Positions 1 through 9,076 are shown, numbered from the stretch's first letter. The stretch is 64,000 nt of DNA from Pacificibacter marinus (GCF_900109555.1 NZ_FNZV01000012.1:1-64000); one strand, 5' to 3'. Made by a program: numbers and translations. The notes: generated from the sequence alone by a model not told the origin.

Positions 1-2
1 CA

Positions 3-110
3 GGCTTTCTTCAGGCGTCAATCTCATTTGGCCTGTCGCGTCCAGAGTTGCGCGATGAACTTCAAGAGTATCTTGATGAATTGTCTGCATCTCGCGGAGC
101 GGCACAGTAA
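3..110 (+). CDS. galU: UTP-glucose-1-phosphate uridylyltransferase, C-terminal end only
   Basis: Only the last 35 codons are in the window; the gene begins to the left. The readable tail (GFLQASISFGLSRPEL, then an acidic helix and SRGAAQ) matches the C-terminal helix of bacterial GalU, where E. coli has GYMQAFVEYGIRH at the same place. GalU makes UDP-glucose from UTP and glucose-1-phosphate. The stop lies 8 bases before galE, so the two are probably co-transcribed and supply UDP-glucose and UDP-galactose for the glycan genes downstream. Identification rests on a short stretch and on context. Confidence 0.7.
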   Translation, partial: GFLQASISFGLSRPELRDELQEYLDELSASRGAAQ

Positions 111-118
111 GGGCTAAG

Positions 119-1105
119 ATGACACAAAATGTTCTTGTGACCGGCGGTGCTGGTTATATTGGGTCGCACGCGTGTAAAAAATTGCGTGCGGCCGGCTATG
201 TTCCTGTCACATTTGACAATCTGTCCACCGGTTGGGAGGATGCCGTTAAGTTTGGCCCGTTTGAGCGGGGGGACCTTTTGGACCGCGCCCGCTTGGATGA
301 GGTATTCTCTAAATATCAGCCAATCACAGTGATGCACTTTGCCGCCTTTAGTCAAGTCGGTGAAAGCATGAAAGACCCTGGAAAATATTGGCGCAACAAT
401 GTCATCGGATCTTTGCAGTTGATTGAGGCAGCGGCAGATGCTGGCTGTTTGAACTTTGTGTTTTCGTCGACTTGTGCGACTTATGGCGATCAAGATAATA
501 TTGTGCTGAACGAAGACTCAGTGCAGTTGCCGATCAATTCCTATGGGGCCTCCAAGCGTACCATCGAAGATATATTGGCAAACTTTGAGCAGTCCCATAG
601 CCTGAAAAGCGTTATCTTTCGCTACTTCAATGTTGCTGGTTGCGACCCAGAGGGTGAAGTTGGTGAGTTTCACCAGCCAGAAACACATCTGATCCCGCTT
701 ATGCTTGATGCGATTACGGAAAAACGCGATGCGTTAACAATCTTTGGCACCGATTACGATACACCGGATGGTACCTGTATTCGTGATTATGTGCATGTTT
801 GCGACTTGGTCGATGCGCATGTTTTGGGTCTTAAATGGCTTGAGAATGACAAAGGCAGTCGTGTTTTCAATCTCGGAACGGGCAAAGGGTTTTCTGTCCG
901 TGAGGTATTGGAACAATCGCGTGTTGTGACCAACAAACAAGTGCCGCATGTCGAAGGGCCGCGCCGCGCCGGCGATTGCACCAAGCTTGTGTCGGGATCA
1001 GAGCGTGCGGTCACCGAACTTGGTTGGCTTCCTGAGCGATCCAACATGAAAACTATGATTGAAGATGCATGGAATTGGCATCAAACTGGCCATTATGAAA
1101 AATAA
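119..1105 (+). CDS. galE: UDP-glucose 4-epimerase
   Basis: Interconverts UDP-glucose and UDP-galactose in the cytoplasm using bound NAD. The 328-residue protein is of normal GalE length. It shows the N-terminal Rossmann motif GGAGYIG (residues 9-15), the catalytic Ser/Thr region FSSTCATYG (about 115-123) and the YxxxK pair as YGASK (Tyr142, Lys146), followed by the FRYFNVAG segment typical of GalE. It lies 8 bp after the galU end and 12 bp before a glycosyltransferase, so it probably provides UDP-galactose for the surface glycan made by the next genes. No oddity seen. Confidence 0.95.
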   Translation: MTQNVLVTGGAGYIGSHACKKLRAAGYVPVTFDNLSTGWEDAVKFGPFERGDLLDRARLDEVFSKYQPITVMHFAAFSQVGESMKDPGKYWRNNVIGSLQLIEAAADAGCLNFVFSSTCATYGDQDNIVLNEDSVQLPINSYGASKRTIEDILANFEQSHSLKSVIFRYFNVAGCDPEGEVGEFHQPETHLIPLMLDAITEKRDALTIFGTDYDTPDGTCIRDYVHVCDLVDAHVLGLKWLENDKGSRVFNLGTGKGFSVREVLEQSRVVTNKQVPHVEGPRRAGDCTKLVSGSERAVTELGWLPERSNMKTMIEDAWNWHQTGHYEK

Positions 1106-1117
1106 CCAGAAAACCAA

Positions 1118-2137
1118 ATGAGCTTAATTGCAGAAGCTTGGCTTAAGTATCGCCTGCGCTTACGGCGCCGTAGGCTACTTTTGCGTGCGATACGCAAACG
1201 GCGAGAACTATCTTGTGTTGCCAATCGCACCAAAGACATTCAACCCAGTGACATTTTGTGTTTCGCAACTGTACGCAATGAAATGGTGCGGTTGCCCTAT
1301 TTTCTTGAGCACCACAGGGCACTTGGCGTTTCGCAGTTTTTGATGGTGGACAATGGCAGTGACGATGGGACGGGGGCCTATTTAGAGGCACAACCCGATG
1401 TGTCTTTGTGGCGCACACCCAAAAGCTATAGGGCATCGCGGTTTGGCATGGATTGGCTTACGTGGCTACAAATGCGCTATGGGCGTGGCCATTGGTGCTT
1501 AACCCTTGATGCGGACGAAGCATTGGTTATCCCGCATCATGAGACACGAAATTTAAAAGACATGACCTCTTGGCTTGATGCCCATGGCGTATCTATTTTT
1601 TCGGCTTTGATGTTAGACCTTTACCCCAAAGCGCAGCTGAGTGCGGCTCCGTATACTGTCGGTGCACATTTTACAGATGCGCTTGGCTACTACGATGCTC
1701 AAGGCTACGATTGGGAGTTTCAGTCGAAATATAAGAATATTTCCATTCGAGGCGGTCCACGAAAGCGTAAGTTTTTCAAAGACAGACCGGAACTTGCTCC
1801 GCATATGCATAAGACCCCGTTGATTAAATGGCGTTGGTGGTATGTCTATGTCAGCTCCACTCATATCGCACTGCCCACGCAGCTTAATATTGGATTTGAT
1901 GCGCGCCATGAGTTACCGACAGGGGTGTTGCTGCACGCCAAATTTCTAAATGAAGCATTGCTTTACTCAACCGCTGAACCGCTGCGCAAAGAGCATTTTA
2001 CGCATCCTGAATCCTACAATGATTATTACAATAAAGTGGCGTCTGACCCTATATTTTGGGACGAAACCTCGCATATCTATCGTGGGTGGAAGGCGCTGGA
2101 AGACGAAGGCCTATTGACGCGTGGGCGCTGGGTTTAG
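1118..2137 (+). CDS. Glycosyltransferase, family 2-like (Glyco_tranf_2_4 type)
   Basis: A 339-residue putative glycosyltransferase. A basic N-terminus rich in Arg and Leu (about 10-30) precedes a GT-A-like fold: a nucleotide-binding start ILCFATVRNE (about 46-55), VDNGSDDG (77-84), and a DxD-type metal/UDP site DADE (131-134). This pattern fits the Glyco_tranf_2_4 family common in roseobacter polysaccharide loci. The acceptor and sugar cannot be told from sequence. It follows galE closely and is paralogous to the gene starting at 2348; the two share the Arg-rich start, the glycine-rich GGPR stretch and the HST(H/M) C-terminal segment. The gene is visibly AT-richer than the housekeeping genes later in the window. 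Confidence 0.85.
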   Translation: MSLIAEAWLKYRLRLRRRRLLLRAIRKRRELSCVANRTKDIQPSDILCFATVRNEMVRLPYFLEHHRALGVSQFLMVDNGSDDGTGAYLEAQPDVSLWRTPKSYRASRFGMDWLTWLQMRYGRGHWCLTLDADEALVIPHHETRNLKDMTSWLDAHGVSIFSALMLDLYPKAQLSAAPYTVGAHFTDALGYYDAQGYDWEFQSKYKNISIRGGPRKRKFFKDRPELAPHMHKTPLIKWRWWYVYVSSTHIALPTQLNIGFDARHELPTGVLLHAKFLNEALLYSTAEPLRKEHFTHPESYNDYYNKVASDPIFWDETSHIYRGWKALEDEGLLTRGRWV

Positions 2138-2347
2138 TCTTGTAACAGAGCAACAATGTTTCCAACCTCACAATGCATTGTTTACGAAAATGGAATAAGT
2201 CCCTATTTAGATAGAGAAAAGCAAGGTTGGCGTATGTTTGTGATGTACGGGGCGCTGAATAAGCGCTGAAATTTTGTTGTAGATTTCAAAGTTTGTCCAG
2301 AGCACGGACGCGCGTAGTACTCAGTATAAAATGGAAAAGGGCTGAAG

Positions 2348-3358
2348 TTGAGTCGACTAAAGCAATATCGCCTTAGGCTTCGCCGCAAACAGCGGTTGAT
2401 CCGAGCTTACCGGAAAAGCCGCCAGCTGACTTGCCTCCAAAACAATACGACTGCGATCCAAAAAGATGACGTCCTTTTGGTGTGTACGCTGCGCAATGAA
2501 CGTATTCGTTTACCCTATTTCATGAAGTATTACCGCGACCTTGGTGTGAAACATTTCTTGTTCATTGATAATGACAGCGATGATGGGTCGCGTGAATATC
2601 TTATAGGTGAAAAAGACGTGTCACTTTGGCATACTGCCGCGAGCTACAAAAAAGCACTGTATGGTGTACATTGGATGAATGGTCTTGCCCGAAAATATTG
2701 CCACAACCATTGGACTTTGACAGTGGATGTTGATGAATTTTTCGTTTTTCCATTTTGCGACACGCGCCCCATTTTGGCTTTGACTGATTGGCTTGATAAC
2801 TCCGGTGTCCAGTCTTTTTCTGCAATGTTGATTGATATGTACCCTAAAGGGCCAATTGATGCGCAGCCTTACCAAGAGGGTATGGATCCCATGAAAATCG
2901 CGCAATGGTTTGACAGTGGTAACTATATGTTGTCGACCAACGCGGAGTACCAAAATCTTTGGATTCAAGGTGGGCCTCGGGCGCGGGTTTTCTTTAATGA
3001 TGACCCAGTCAATGCGCCGTCTTTAAACAAAATCCCGCTGGTAAAATGGCACAAAGACTATGTCTATATGCACTCCACGCACATGCTTTTACCGCGCCGT
3101 CTGAACCACGTTTACGCAACAGAAGGGGGCGAAAAAGCCTCTGGTGCATTGCTGCACACCAAATTCCTTAGCACGTTTGTTCAAAAGACCGAAGAAGAGT
3201 TGAAAAGACGCCAGCATTATGCGGGCAGCCGCGAATATTTAGCCTATCACAACAGACTACAGGACGACCCAGAGTTGTGGTGCAATTGGTCTGAAAAATA
3301 TATAAACTGGCGTCAACTCGAAATTTTGGGGCTTATATCAAAAGGAAATTGGGCATGA
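2348..3358 (+). CDS. Glycosyltransferase, family 2-like (paralogue of the preceding gene)
   Basis: A 336-residue putative glycosyltransferase starting at TTG (2348-2350), the only start that keeps the Arg-rich leader shared with its upstream paralogue. The family landmarks are present: VCTLRNERIRLPYF (about 45-58), IDNDSDDGS (73-81) and the acidic site DVDE (127-130). The 210-bp gap before it holds no gene and may carry a separate promoter. Its end overlaps the next start by 4 bases (ATGA), so translation of the two is likely coupled. Tandem paralogues of this kind often add successive sugars of one repeat unit; that role is inferred. Confidence 0.85.
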   Translation: MSRLKQYRLRLRRKQRLIRAYRKSRQLTCLQNNTTAIQKDDVLLVCTLRNERIRLPYFMKYYRDLGVKHFLFIDNDSDDGSREYLIGEKDVSLWHTAASYKKALYGVHWMNGLARKYCHNHWTLTVDVDEFFVFPFCDTRPILALTDWLDNSGVQSFSAMLIDMYPKGPIDAQPYQEGMDPMKIAQWFDSGNYMLSTNAEYQNLWIQGGPRARVFFNDDPVNAPSLNKIPLVKWHKDYVYMHSTHMLLPRRLNHVYATEGGEKASGALLHTKFLSTFVQKTEEELKRRQHYAGSREYLAYHNRLQDDPELWCNWSEKYINWRQLEILGLISKGNWA

Positions 3359-5052
3359 GCGTGGGGTTTGTCATGCTTGTACATGAAACACTGAACCGCG
3401 CCGAACAAGTGGCTCGGCACCTTGCTGCCCATGGTTGCCCCGTTGTCATTCATGTCGATAAACGCGTTTCTCAGGACGCATATATTTCCTTTTTCGAAAG
3501 CCTTTCAGACATAGAGAATATAAAGTTTTCGAACAGGCATACCTGCGAGTGGGGCACATGGTCTTTGGTGGCTGCCTCGCAAGATGCATCGGAAATGATG
3601 TTGAACAGTTTTCCCGAGGTGCGTCATGTTTACCTGTCGTCAGGGTCGTGTTTGCCTTTACGCCCCGTCGACGATTTGATTCACTATTTGGCCGATCGCC
3701 CGATGACAAATTTTATCGAAAGCGTCACGACCGAAGACGTACCTTGGACTGTCGGCGGCCTTGATTTTGAACGGTTTACGTTACGGTTCCCGTTCTCTTG
3801 GAAAAGGCAACGAAAGCTTTTTGACCGCTATGTCAAGCTTCAGCGGCGTGTGGGCTTTAAGCGTAAAATCCCTGACGGCCTTGTGCCGCATATGGGGTCG
3901 CAGTGGTGGTGTTTGACCCGTCAAACTCTGAATGCCATTCTAACCGACCCTGATCGCAAGGCCCATGATGCCTACTTTAAAAAAGTATGGATTCCGGACG
4001 AAAGCTATTACCAAACGCTTGTCAGACTGTATTCCAATAATATTGAAAGCCGGTCTTTGACGCTTTCAAAATTTGATTATCAGGGCAAGCCCCATACATT
4101 TTATGATGATCACTTGCAACTGTTGCGGCGTTCAGATTGCTTTGTAGCACGCAAAATTTGGAATAAAGCAGATCGTCTTTACGATACATTTTTAAGCCCA
4201 CAGACTAATTCGATGAAGAGGGCAGAGCCTAATCCGGGCAAGATTGATCGCATTTTTTCAAAAGCTGTCGAACGTCGCACTGAAGGACGGGCCGGTCTTT
4301 ATATGCAAAGTCGTCAGCCTGGACCGGGCAAGGGGCATAATAAAACATGTGCGCCCTATTCTATTTTTGAAGGCTTTTCGGATCTATTCGAGGATTTCGA
4401 TGATTGGCTGTCTCAGGCGGTTGGGGAGCGCGTGCATGGCCATTTGTTTGCGCCAGAGGGCGCTGAATTTTCTGGTGACCAAAAGATATTTTCAGGTGCG
4501 ATGTCACACCACGCCACTTTGCGAGATTACAATCCTTGCGGTTTTCTAACCAACCTGATTTGGAACACGCGCGGTGAGCGGCAGTGTTTTATGTATGGGC
4601 CACGCGACAATCAAGAAATCAACTGGTTGATCGCAACTGACGACAATGCACAAATTTCTGTGATTTCTGGTGCTTGGGCTGTCACGTTGTTTCGTTCAAA
4701 TCTAGATTTTTCTGAAATTCGGCGCGAAGCGGCGCGGTTGCAGAAAATTGAAACCCAGCACCTAGAAGTCCTGCGCTCACGGCACGCCAAAGCACGTGTA
4801 CGCATTTGGACGATGGCGGATTTCATCGAGAGCCGCCTAGAGCCTTTGCAAGCAATCATTGATGAAATTAGTCCGCGCAATGTGCGCCGTTTAGCCCAAG
4901 CCCCTCGTATGCGTGATTTGACTGGGTTTGGGCAGTTTCTGCAAAATCTGAAAAATCAGGGTATGCACCCACATTTGATGGGAGATTTTCCCATGGTGTC
5001 TGATATTGAATCCCCGCTGTATGATCGTAAAAAACCCTATTTGGTAAAATAA
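3355..5052 (+). CDS. Core-2/I-branching-type beta-1,6-N-acetylglucosaminyltransferase family protein
   Basis: A 565-residue protein whose first about 270 residues resemble the Branch (Core-2/I-branching, GT14) family: MLVHETLNRAEQVARHL near the start, IHVDKRV, WGTWSLV, HVYLSSGSCLPLRP and GSQWWCLTR. The remaining about 290 residues are a second domain of unknown function that I believe corresponds to the DUF5927/5928-type extension seen in roseobacters. The start was set at the ATG in the ATGA overlap with the preceding gene, with AAAGGAAA upstream, in preference to a TTG two codons earlier. It probably adds a branching amino sugar to the glycan built by its neighbours. Confidence 0.8.
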   Translation: MSVGFVMLVHETLNRAEQVARHLAAHGCPVVIHVDKRVSQDAYISFFESLSDIENIKFSNRHTCEWGTWSLVAASQDASEMMLNSFPEVRHVYLSSGSCLPLRPVDDLIHYLADRPMTNFIESVTTEDVPWTVGGLDFERFTLRFPFSWKRQRKLFDRYVKLQRRVGFKRKIPDGLVPHMGSQWWCLTRQTLNAILTDPDRKAHDAYFKKVWIPDESYYQTLVRLYSNNIESRSLTLSKFDYQGKPHTFYDDHLQLLRRSDCFVARKIWNKADRLYDTFLSPQTNSMKRAEPNPGKIDRIFSKAVERRTEGRAGLYMQSRQPGPGKGHNKTCAPYSIFEGFSDLFEDFDDWLSQAVGERVHGHLFAPEGAEFSGDQKIFSGAMSHHATLRDYNPCGFLTNLIWNTRGERQCFMYGPRDNQEINWLIATDDNAQISVISGAWAVTLFRSNLDFSEIRREAARLQKIETQHLEVLRSRHAKARVRIWTMADFIESRLEPLQAIIDEISPRNVRRLAQAPRMRDLTGFGQFLQNLKNQGMHPHLMGDFPMVSDIESPLYDRKKPYLVK

Positions 5053-5055
5053 CAC

Positions 5056-6465
5056 ATGTCCCAACATTTTGATTATTTTGTAATTTTCGCAGAGATGCGA
5101 ACGGGTTCTAACTTTCTAGAAGAGAATGTGAATTCTTATCCGAACCTCGCGTGCTGGGGGGAAATCTATAATCCTCATTTTGTTGGAAAACCCAGCAATT
5201 CAGATTTCGAAGGGATCACATTAGAGCAACGCGAAGCGGACCCGATGAAGCTTCTTGAGCGATTGAAAAACCGCTCAAGTGGACTTGATGGTTTTCGGTA
5301 TTTCCATGACCATGATCCGCGCATGCTGGCACCTATTTTGAATGATCCGCGCTGTGCTAAAATTATTCTCACGCGAAATCCGCTTGAAAGTTACGTGTCG
5401 CTTAAAATTGCGAGCGCAACAGGTCAGTGGCGGCTTGGCGATTTAAAGGACGCAAAAAGTGTAAAGGTCAGCTTTGACGGTTTGGAATTTGATAGAATGC
5501 TCGAATCGGTCAAGCAGTTTCAAATGCAGCTTTTGCGAGGACTACAGACGACAGGGCAGACCGCGTTTTATATTTCTTACGAGGATGTACAGGATATTGA
5601 TGTAATCAACGGTCTGGCAAAGTTTTTAGGCGTGGCTGAGGCGCGCAGCAAGACAGTTCAGAAAACTAAAGTTCAAAATCCATCGAGCCTAGAAGACAAG
5701 GTAATCAATTTCAAAGAAATGGTGAGCGCCCTTTCATCAATTGATCACTTCAACCTGTCCAACACGCCAAACTTTGAGCCACGCCGCGGACCAGCCGTCC
5801 CAACATTTATCGCAGCAAAAGGGGCGCCCCTCTTGTATTTGCCAGTGCGCTGCGGGCCAGAAGATGCGGTAAAGCACTGGCTTGAAAATTTGGGCACAGA
5901 TGATGCTGGCTTGATCCACGGATTTACGCAAAAGACGCTGCGCAAATGGAAACGCAACAGTAAAAATCATCGAAGTTTTACCGTGGTGTCGCATCCCGTG
6001 GTGCGGTTGCATCGCGCCTTTTGCAAGCACATCGCAACTGTTGGTGAGCACACGTTTGGCGAAATCCGTGAACAGCTTAGAACCACATACAAATTACCGC
6101 TTTCAAACAATGCTGATACATATTCTATTTCCACGCACCGTGAGGCCTTCATCAAGTTTGCGCATTTTATAAAAGGCAACCTTGGGGGGCAAACGTCGAT
6201 TCGAGTGGATGGAAGCTGGGCATCACAATCTGAAATCATCAATGGATTTTCAGAGTTCGCACTGCCCGATCACATTTTTCGCGAAGCTGAATTGACACAG
6301 GATCTGTTGCGACTGCCCGGCGCAGAGGGGTGGCCTGTATCAATGATGCAGCCGCAAGATACGCCTTACATACTTGCTGACATCTACGATGCAGATGTTG
6401 AGGCTGCTGTGCGCGGTGCCTATCAAAAAGACTACATGATGTTTGGGTTCACAGACTGGCGTTGA
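5056..6465 (+). CDS. Two-domain sulfotransferase (Stf0-like plus Sulfotransfer_2-like)
   Basis: A 469-residue cytoplasmic protein expected to transfer sulfate from PAPS to a glycan. The N-terminal half has the Stf0-type PAPS 5'-phosphosulfate loop RTGSNFLEE (residues 15-23) followed by the WGEIYNPHF motif, and a 3'-phosphate segment LTRNPLESYVSL (106-117). The C-terminal half (about 235-469) looks like a second sulfotransferase fold of the Sulfotransfer_2 type: VVSHPVVRLHRAF matches its 3'-phosphate motif, but the expected Lys-rich 5' loop is degenerate (IAAKGAPLLYLPV). The second half may therefore be inactive or bind the acceptor. It closes the glycan locus, starting 3 bp after the branching enzyme. 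Confidence 0.8.
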   Translation: MSQHFDYFVIFAEMRTGSNFLEENVNSYPNLACWGEIYNPHFVGKPSNSDFEGITLEQREADPMKLLERLKNRSSGLDGFRYFHDHDPRMLAPILNDPRCAKIILTRNPLESYVSLKIASATGQWRLGDLKDAKSVKVSFDGLEFDRMLESVKQFQMQLLRGLQTTGQTAFYISYEDVQDIDVINGLAKFLGVAEARSKTVQKTKVQNPSSLEDKVINFKEMVSALSSIDHFNLSNTPNFEPRRGPAVPTFIAAKGAPLLYLPVRCGPEDAVKHWLENLGTDDAGLIHGFTQKTLRKWKRNSKNHRSFTVVSHPVVRLHRAFCKHIATVGEHTFGEIREQLRTTYKLPLSNNADTYSISTHREAFIKFAHFIKGNLGGQTSIRVDGSWASQSEIINGFSEFALPDHIFREAELTQDLLRLPGAEGWPVSMMQPQDTPYILADIYDADVEAAVRGAYQKDYMMFGFTDWR

Positions 6466-6473
6466 AGCGCCGC

Positions 6474-6938
6474 CTATGCGGCTTTGATCACAGGCCCAGC
6501 TGTCAAGATAGCATGAAGCGTTGTCGCATCTGCATTCGAGCGCAGTTTGGTACAGGTGTCAGGGTCGCGCATTGTTCGTGATACAAGTGCCAGCGCTTTC
6601 AGATGGTCCACACCAGATTCCGCTGGCGCAAATAATGCGAAAATAAGATCAACAGGCTGACGATCCACGGCATCAAAGTCGAGCGGTGTATCAAGGCGAA
6701 AGAATGCACCAACGACACGGTCCAGTCCTTCAATGCGGGCATGTGGCAAGGCTACGCCGTGGCCAACGCCAGTCGGCCCAAGGCTTTCGCGGTCTTGTAG
6801 CGCATTGACGGCGGAATTAACTTCCAGCCCATAACAAGCACCAGCAACCTCGCCCAAGTCCAAGAAAAGACGTTTTTTACTGGTCAGTTTCCCAAAAGCC
6901 TTAACGGCCTCGGGATGCAAAATTTCAGAAAGTTCCAT
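6474..6938 (-). CDS. ptsN: PTS IIA-like nitrogen-regulatory protein PtsN (EIIA-Ntr)
   Basis: A 154-residue phospho-carrier of the nitrogen PTS; in other proteobacteria its phosphorylation state tunes potassium transport, stringent response and sigma-54-linked processes. The phospho-accepting histidine is His66 in GVALPHAR, preceded by the GPTGVGHG turn typical of EIIA-Ntr. The ATG at 6938 (MELSEILHPEAV) was chosen because it gives the family N-terminus; the longer frame adds 37 unrelated residues. It lies downstream of hpf in the conserved lptB-hpf-ptsN order and converges with the sulfotransferase, leaving 8 bp between the stops. Confidence 0.93.
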   Translation of the reverse strand: MELSEILHPEAVKAFGKLTSKKRLFLDLGEVAGACYGLEVNSAVNALQDRESLGPTGVGHGVALPHARIEGLDRVVGAFFRLDTPLDFDAVDRQPVDLIFALFAPAESGVDHLKALALVSRTMRDPDTCTKLRSNADATTLHAILTAGPVIKAA

Positions 6939-6987
6939 GTGTATACTGTTACCCGCCTTGGCCGATGCGCAAGGCGGGCCAAGATTT

Positions 6988-7563
6988 TCAGTTTGCGTTA
7001 TTTGGGTCGATCCAGCCGAAATTCCCATCAGGGCGGCGGTAAACGACATTTACTCCGGTCTTACCTTCTTTGTGAAACACAACAACAGGTGCGCCTGCCA
7101 GTTCCATCTGCATAACCGCTTCGCCTACCGTCAAGGTGGGTACGTGCGTCTCAGTCTCTGCGATAATCATTGGCTGCAGGGAATCGGGTTCTTGATCCTC
7201 TTCGTGGTCCGTTGCGGCGAGGATATACGCTGAAGCACCCGCAAGTTCAACCGGTTCGGCGCGATGCGAGTGATGGTCCTTCAAACGGCGCTTGTAGCGG
7301 CGCAATTGTTTTTCCATTTTCGCGGCACATTGGTCAAATGCAGCGTAGATATCGTGTGCATGCGCGTGGGCTTGAGCCGTGAGACCTGTTGAGAGGTGAA
7401 TCACCGCCTCGCAGTTGAATTCTGAACCGCTTTTCGAAAAAATGACGGTCACGCCAGTTGGGCGTTCTGCATATTTCTCAATAATGACGCCAAGTTCAGT
7501 TTTGACGTGGCCTTGCAGAGCTTCGCCAATGTCTATTTGCTTTCCGCTAATTTGGTACCGCAT
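6988..7563 (-). CDS. hpf: Ribosome hibernation-promoting factor, long form
   Basis: A 191-residue long-form HPF that would dimerise and silence 70S ribosomes in stationary phase. The N-terminal domain (about 1-100) carries the S30AE fold signatures MRYQISGKQIDIGEAL and DIYAAFDQCAAKMEKQLRRYKRRLKDHH. The C-terminal domain (about 130-190) has the dimerisation features VGEAVMQMELAGAPVVVFHK and GWIDP. A strong Shine-Dalgarno (AGGAGG on the coding strand) sits just before the ATG. A 251-bp gap separates it from lptB, so it probably has its own promoter. In many alphaproteobacteria rpoN occupies that position; here it is absent. Confidence 0.94.
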   Translation of the reverse strand: MRYQISGKQIDIGEALQGHVKTELGVIIEKYAERPTGVTVIFSKSGSEFNCEAVIHLSTGLTAQAHAHAHDIYAAFDQCAAKMEKQLRRYKRRLKDHHSHRAEPVELAGASAYILAATDHEEDQEPDSLQPMIIAETETHVPTLTVGEAVMQMELAGAPVVVFHKEGKTGVNVVYRRPDGNFGWIDPNNAN

Positions 7564-7814
7564 GATACCTCCTTTTGTTTATTTAAACTCACCGGCGATA
7601 TAAACGTGACGCAAAGGGGAGTTTTTGGATTTTGTTAATTGCGGGATTTTGCTGCACAAACGTTGGACGTGTCCCAAACCTTTGGTTGGGGCGGTGTCCG
7701 TGTGGTTCCGAGCTTTGACAGCCCAACCACATTCTTTGAAACGACGGTTATGCATCAAGTGTATTTGGCTGCACAAAGGGGGTGGATGTCAACCACAAGC
7801 TGAAACGAGGGTTA

Positions 7815-8552
7815 TCAAAAGCGGAAATTTTCACCCAAATAGACGCGACGAACTGTTTCGTCTTCGACGATTTCACGCGTGGTGCCCGACATCAAAACTT
7901 GACCGTCATGTAAGATATAGGCGCGATCAATAATTCCTAATGTTTCCTGAACGTTATGATCCGTCACCAAGACCCCGATGCCGCGATTTTTTAGGTCGGA
8001 AACCAAGCTGCGTATCTCACCAACAGCAATAGGATCAACACCAGCAAAGGGTTCGTCGAGCAAAACATAATAGGGATTTGATGCAAGGCAGCGCGCGATT
8101 TCGACACGCCGCCGTTCTCCGCCGGATAGCGACAGAGCAGGGGCGCGGCGCAGGTGGCCGATTGAAAATTCGTTGAGCAATTCTTCAAGCCGCTCTCGGC
8201 GAATCAAAGGATCACTTTCTGCGATTTCCAAAATCGATAGAATGTTGTCTTCAACGCAAAGCCCACGAAAGATGGACGCTTCTTGCGGTAGGTAGCCAAT
8301 CCCAAGCTTTGCGCGTCGGTACATCGGTAGTTTTGCAATGTCGCGTCCATCAACGATAACTTGACCCGCTTCGGGGGTCACAAGACCTGCGATTGAGTAA
8401 AAGCACGTGGTTTTTCCAGATCCATTTGGCCCAAGCAAAGCCACCACTTCACCGCGATTGAGGTCAAGCGAGACGTCTCTGATGACGGTACGTTTGCGGT
8501 ATCCTTTGCGCAGGTTTCGCACGCGCAAGCCCAAGTCTTGAGAGTCTGGCAT
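7815..8552 (-). CDS. lptB: LPS export ABC transporter, ATP-binding protein LptB
   Basis: Cytoplasmic ATPase of the LptB2FG complex that extracts LPS from the inner membrane. The 245 residues contain Walker A GPNGSGKTT (41-49), the Q-loop in YLPQEASIF, the signature LSGGERRRVEIARCLA, Walker B VLLDEPFAGVDP and the H-loop TDHNV. The PQEASIFRGL stretch is specific to LptB within the ABC superfamily. The start codon overlaps the lptA stop by one base (TAATG), so the two are translationally coupled. LptF and LptG are not in the window, as is usual. Confidence 0.96.
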   Translation of the reverse strand: MPDSQDLGLRVRNLRKGYRKRTVIRDVSLDLNRGEVVALLGPNGSGKTTCFYSIAGLVTPEAGQVIVDGRDIAKLPMYRRAKLGIGYLPQEASIFRGLCVEDNILSILEIAESDPLIRRERLEELLNEFSIGHLRRAPALSLSGGERRRVEIARCLASNPYYVLLDEPFAGVDPIAVGEIRSLVSDLKNRGIGVLVTDHNVQETLGIIDRAYILHDGQVLMSGTTREIVEDETVRRVYLGENFRF

Positions 8553-9070
8553 TATTGCTGACCTGGCTGAAGGATCGTTTTTACACGCCCTTCAATCCGG
8601 CCTGTACCAGTCTTAAGGTCGACTATCATGCTTTGCCCCGACAGTGCATTTGCCCCTTGGGTTAAGATGACGTCACCTGAGAGCGCGACAGTGGCGGCTT
8701 GGATGTCATACACGGCACGTTGTGATTCGATCGCTTCACCGCCATTCACAAACGTCACGCCACCTGTAGCAATCAGTTTTGAAATTTTGGTAGCGTCGTT
8801 TGCACCATAGATCACCTCGACCGTCGTTGCGGATAGGCGCAGTGCGCCCTGACCGATCAAGACATCACCTGAAAAGATCGCTTTGCCTGTGGATTGATCA
8901 ACGCTCAATTGGTCTGATGTGATTTCAACGGGGAGTGAGCTGTCGTGTTTTAGCCCACCAAATGTGACCTCGGCCCCCTGAGCAAAAGCGGGGGTTTGCA
9001 TAATAAGCAACCCAGCGGCGACGCATGCCGAAGTCAGAAGTGATTTGAATGCTTGCACAGTGTTCCCCAA
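8552..9070 (-). CDS. lptA: LPS transport periplasmic protein LptA
   Basis: A 172-residue periplasmic bridge protein that carries LPS to the outer membrane. A cleavable signal peptide is visible (hydrophobic 9-25, ending near AFA). The mature part has the repeating beta-jellyroll pattern of the OstA/LptA domain: LPVEITSDQLSVDQSTGKAIFSGDVLIGQGALRL, then GDVILTQGANALSG and a final GRIEGRVKTIL. It overlaps lptB by one base and starts 6 bp after the lptC stop, forming the lptC-lptA-lptB set. Confidence 0.93.
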   Translation of the reverse strand: MGNTVQAFKSLLTSACVAAGLLIMQTPAFAQGAEVTFGGLKHDSSLPVEITSDQLSVDQSTGKAIFSGDVLIGQGALRLSATTVEVIYGANDATKISKLIATGGVTFVNGGEAIESQRAVYDIQAATVALSGDVILTQGANALSGQSMIVDLKTGTGRIEGRVKTILQPGQQ

Positions 9071-9076
9071 ATTTGC

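Noticed and set aside
7787-7792. TTGACA-like -35 element for hpf on the minus strand
   Set aside because: No acceptable -10 at proper spacing could be found.
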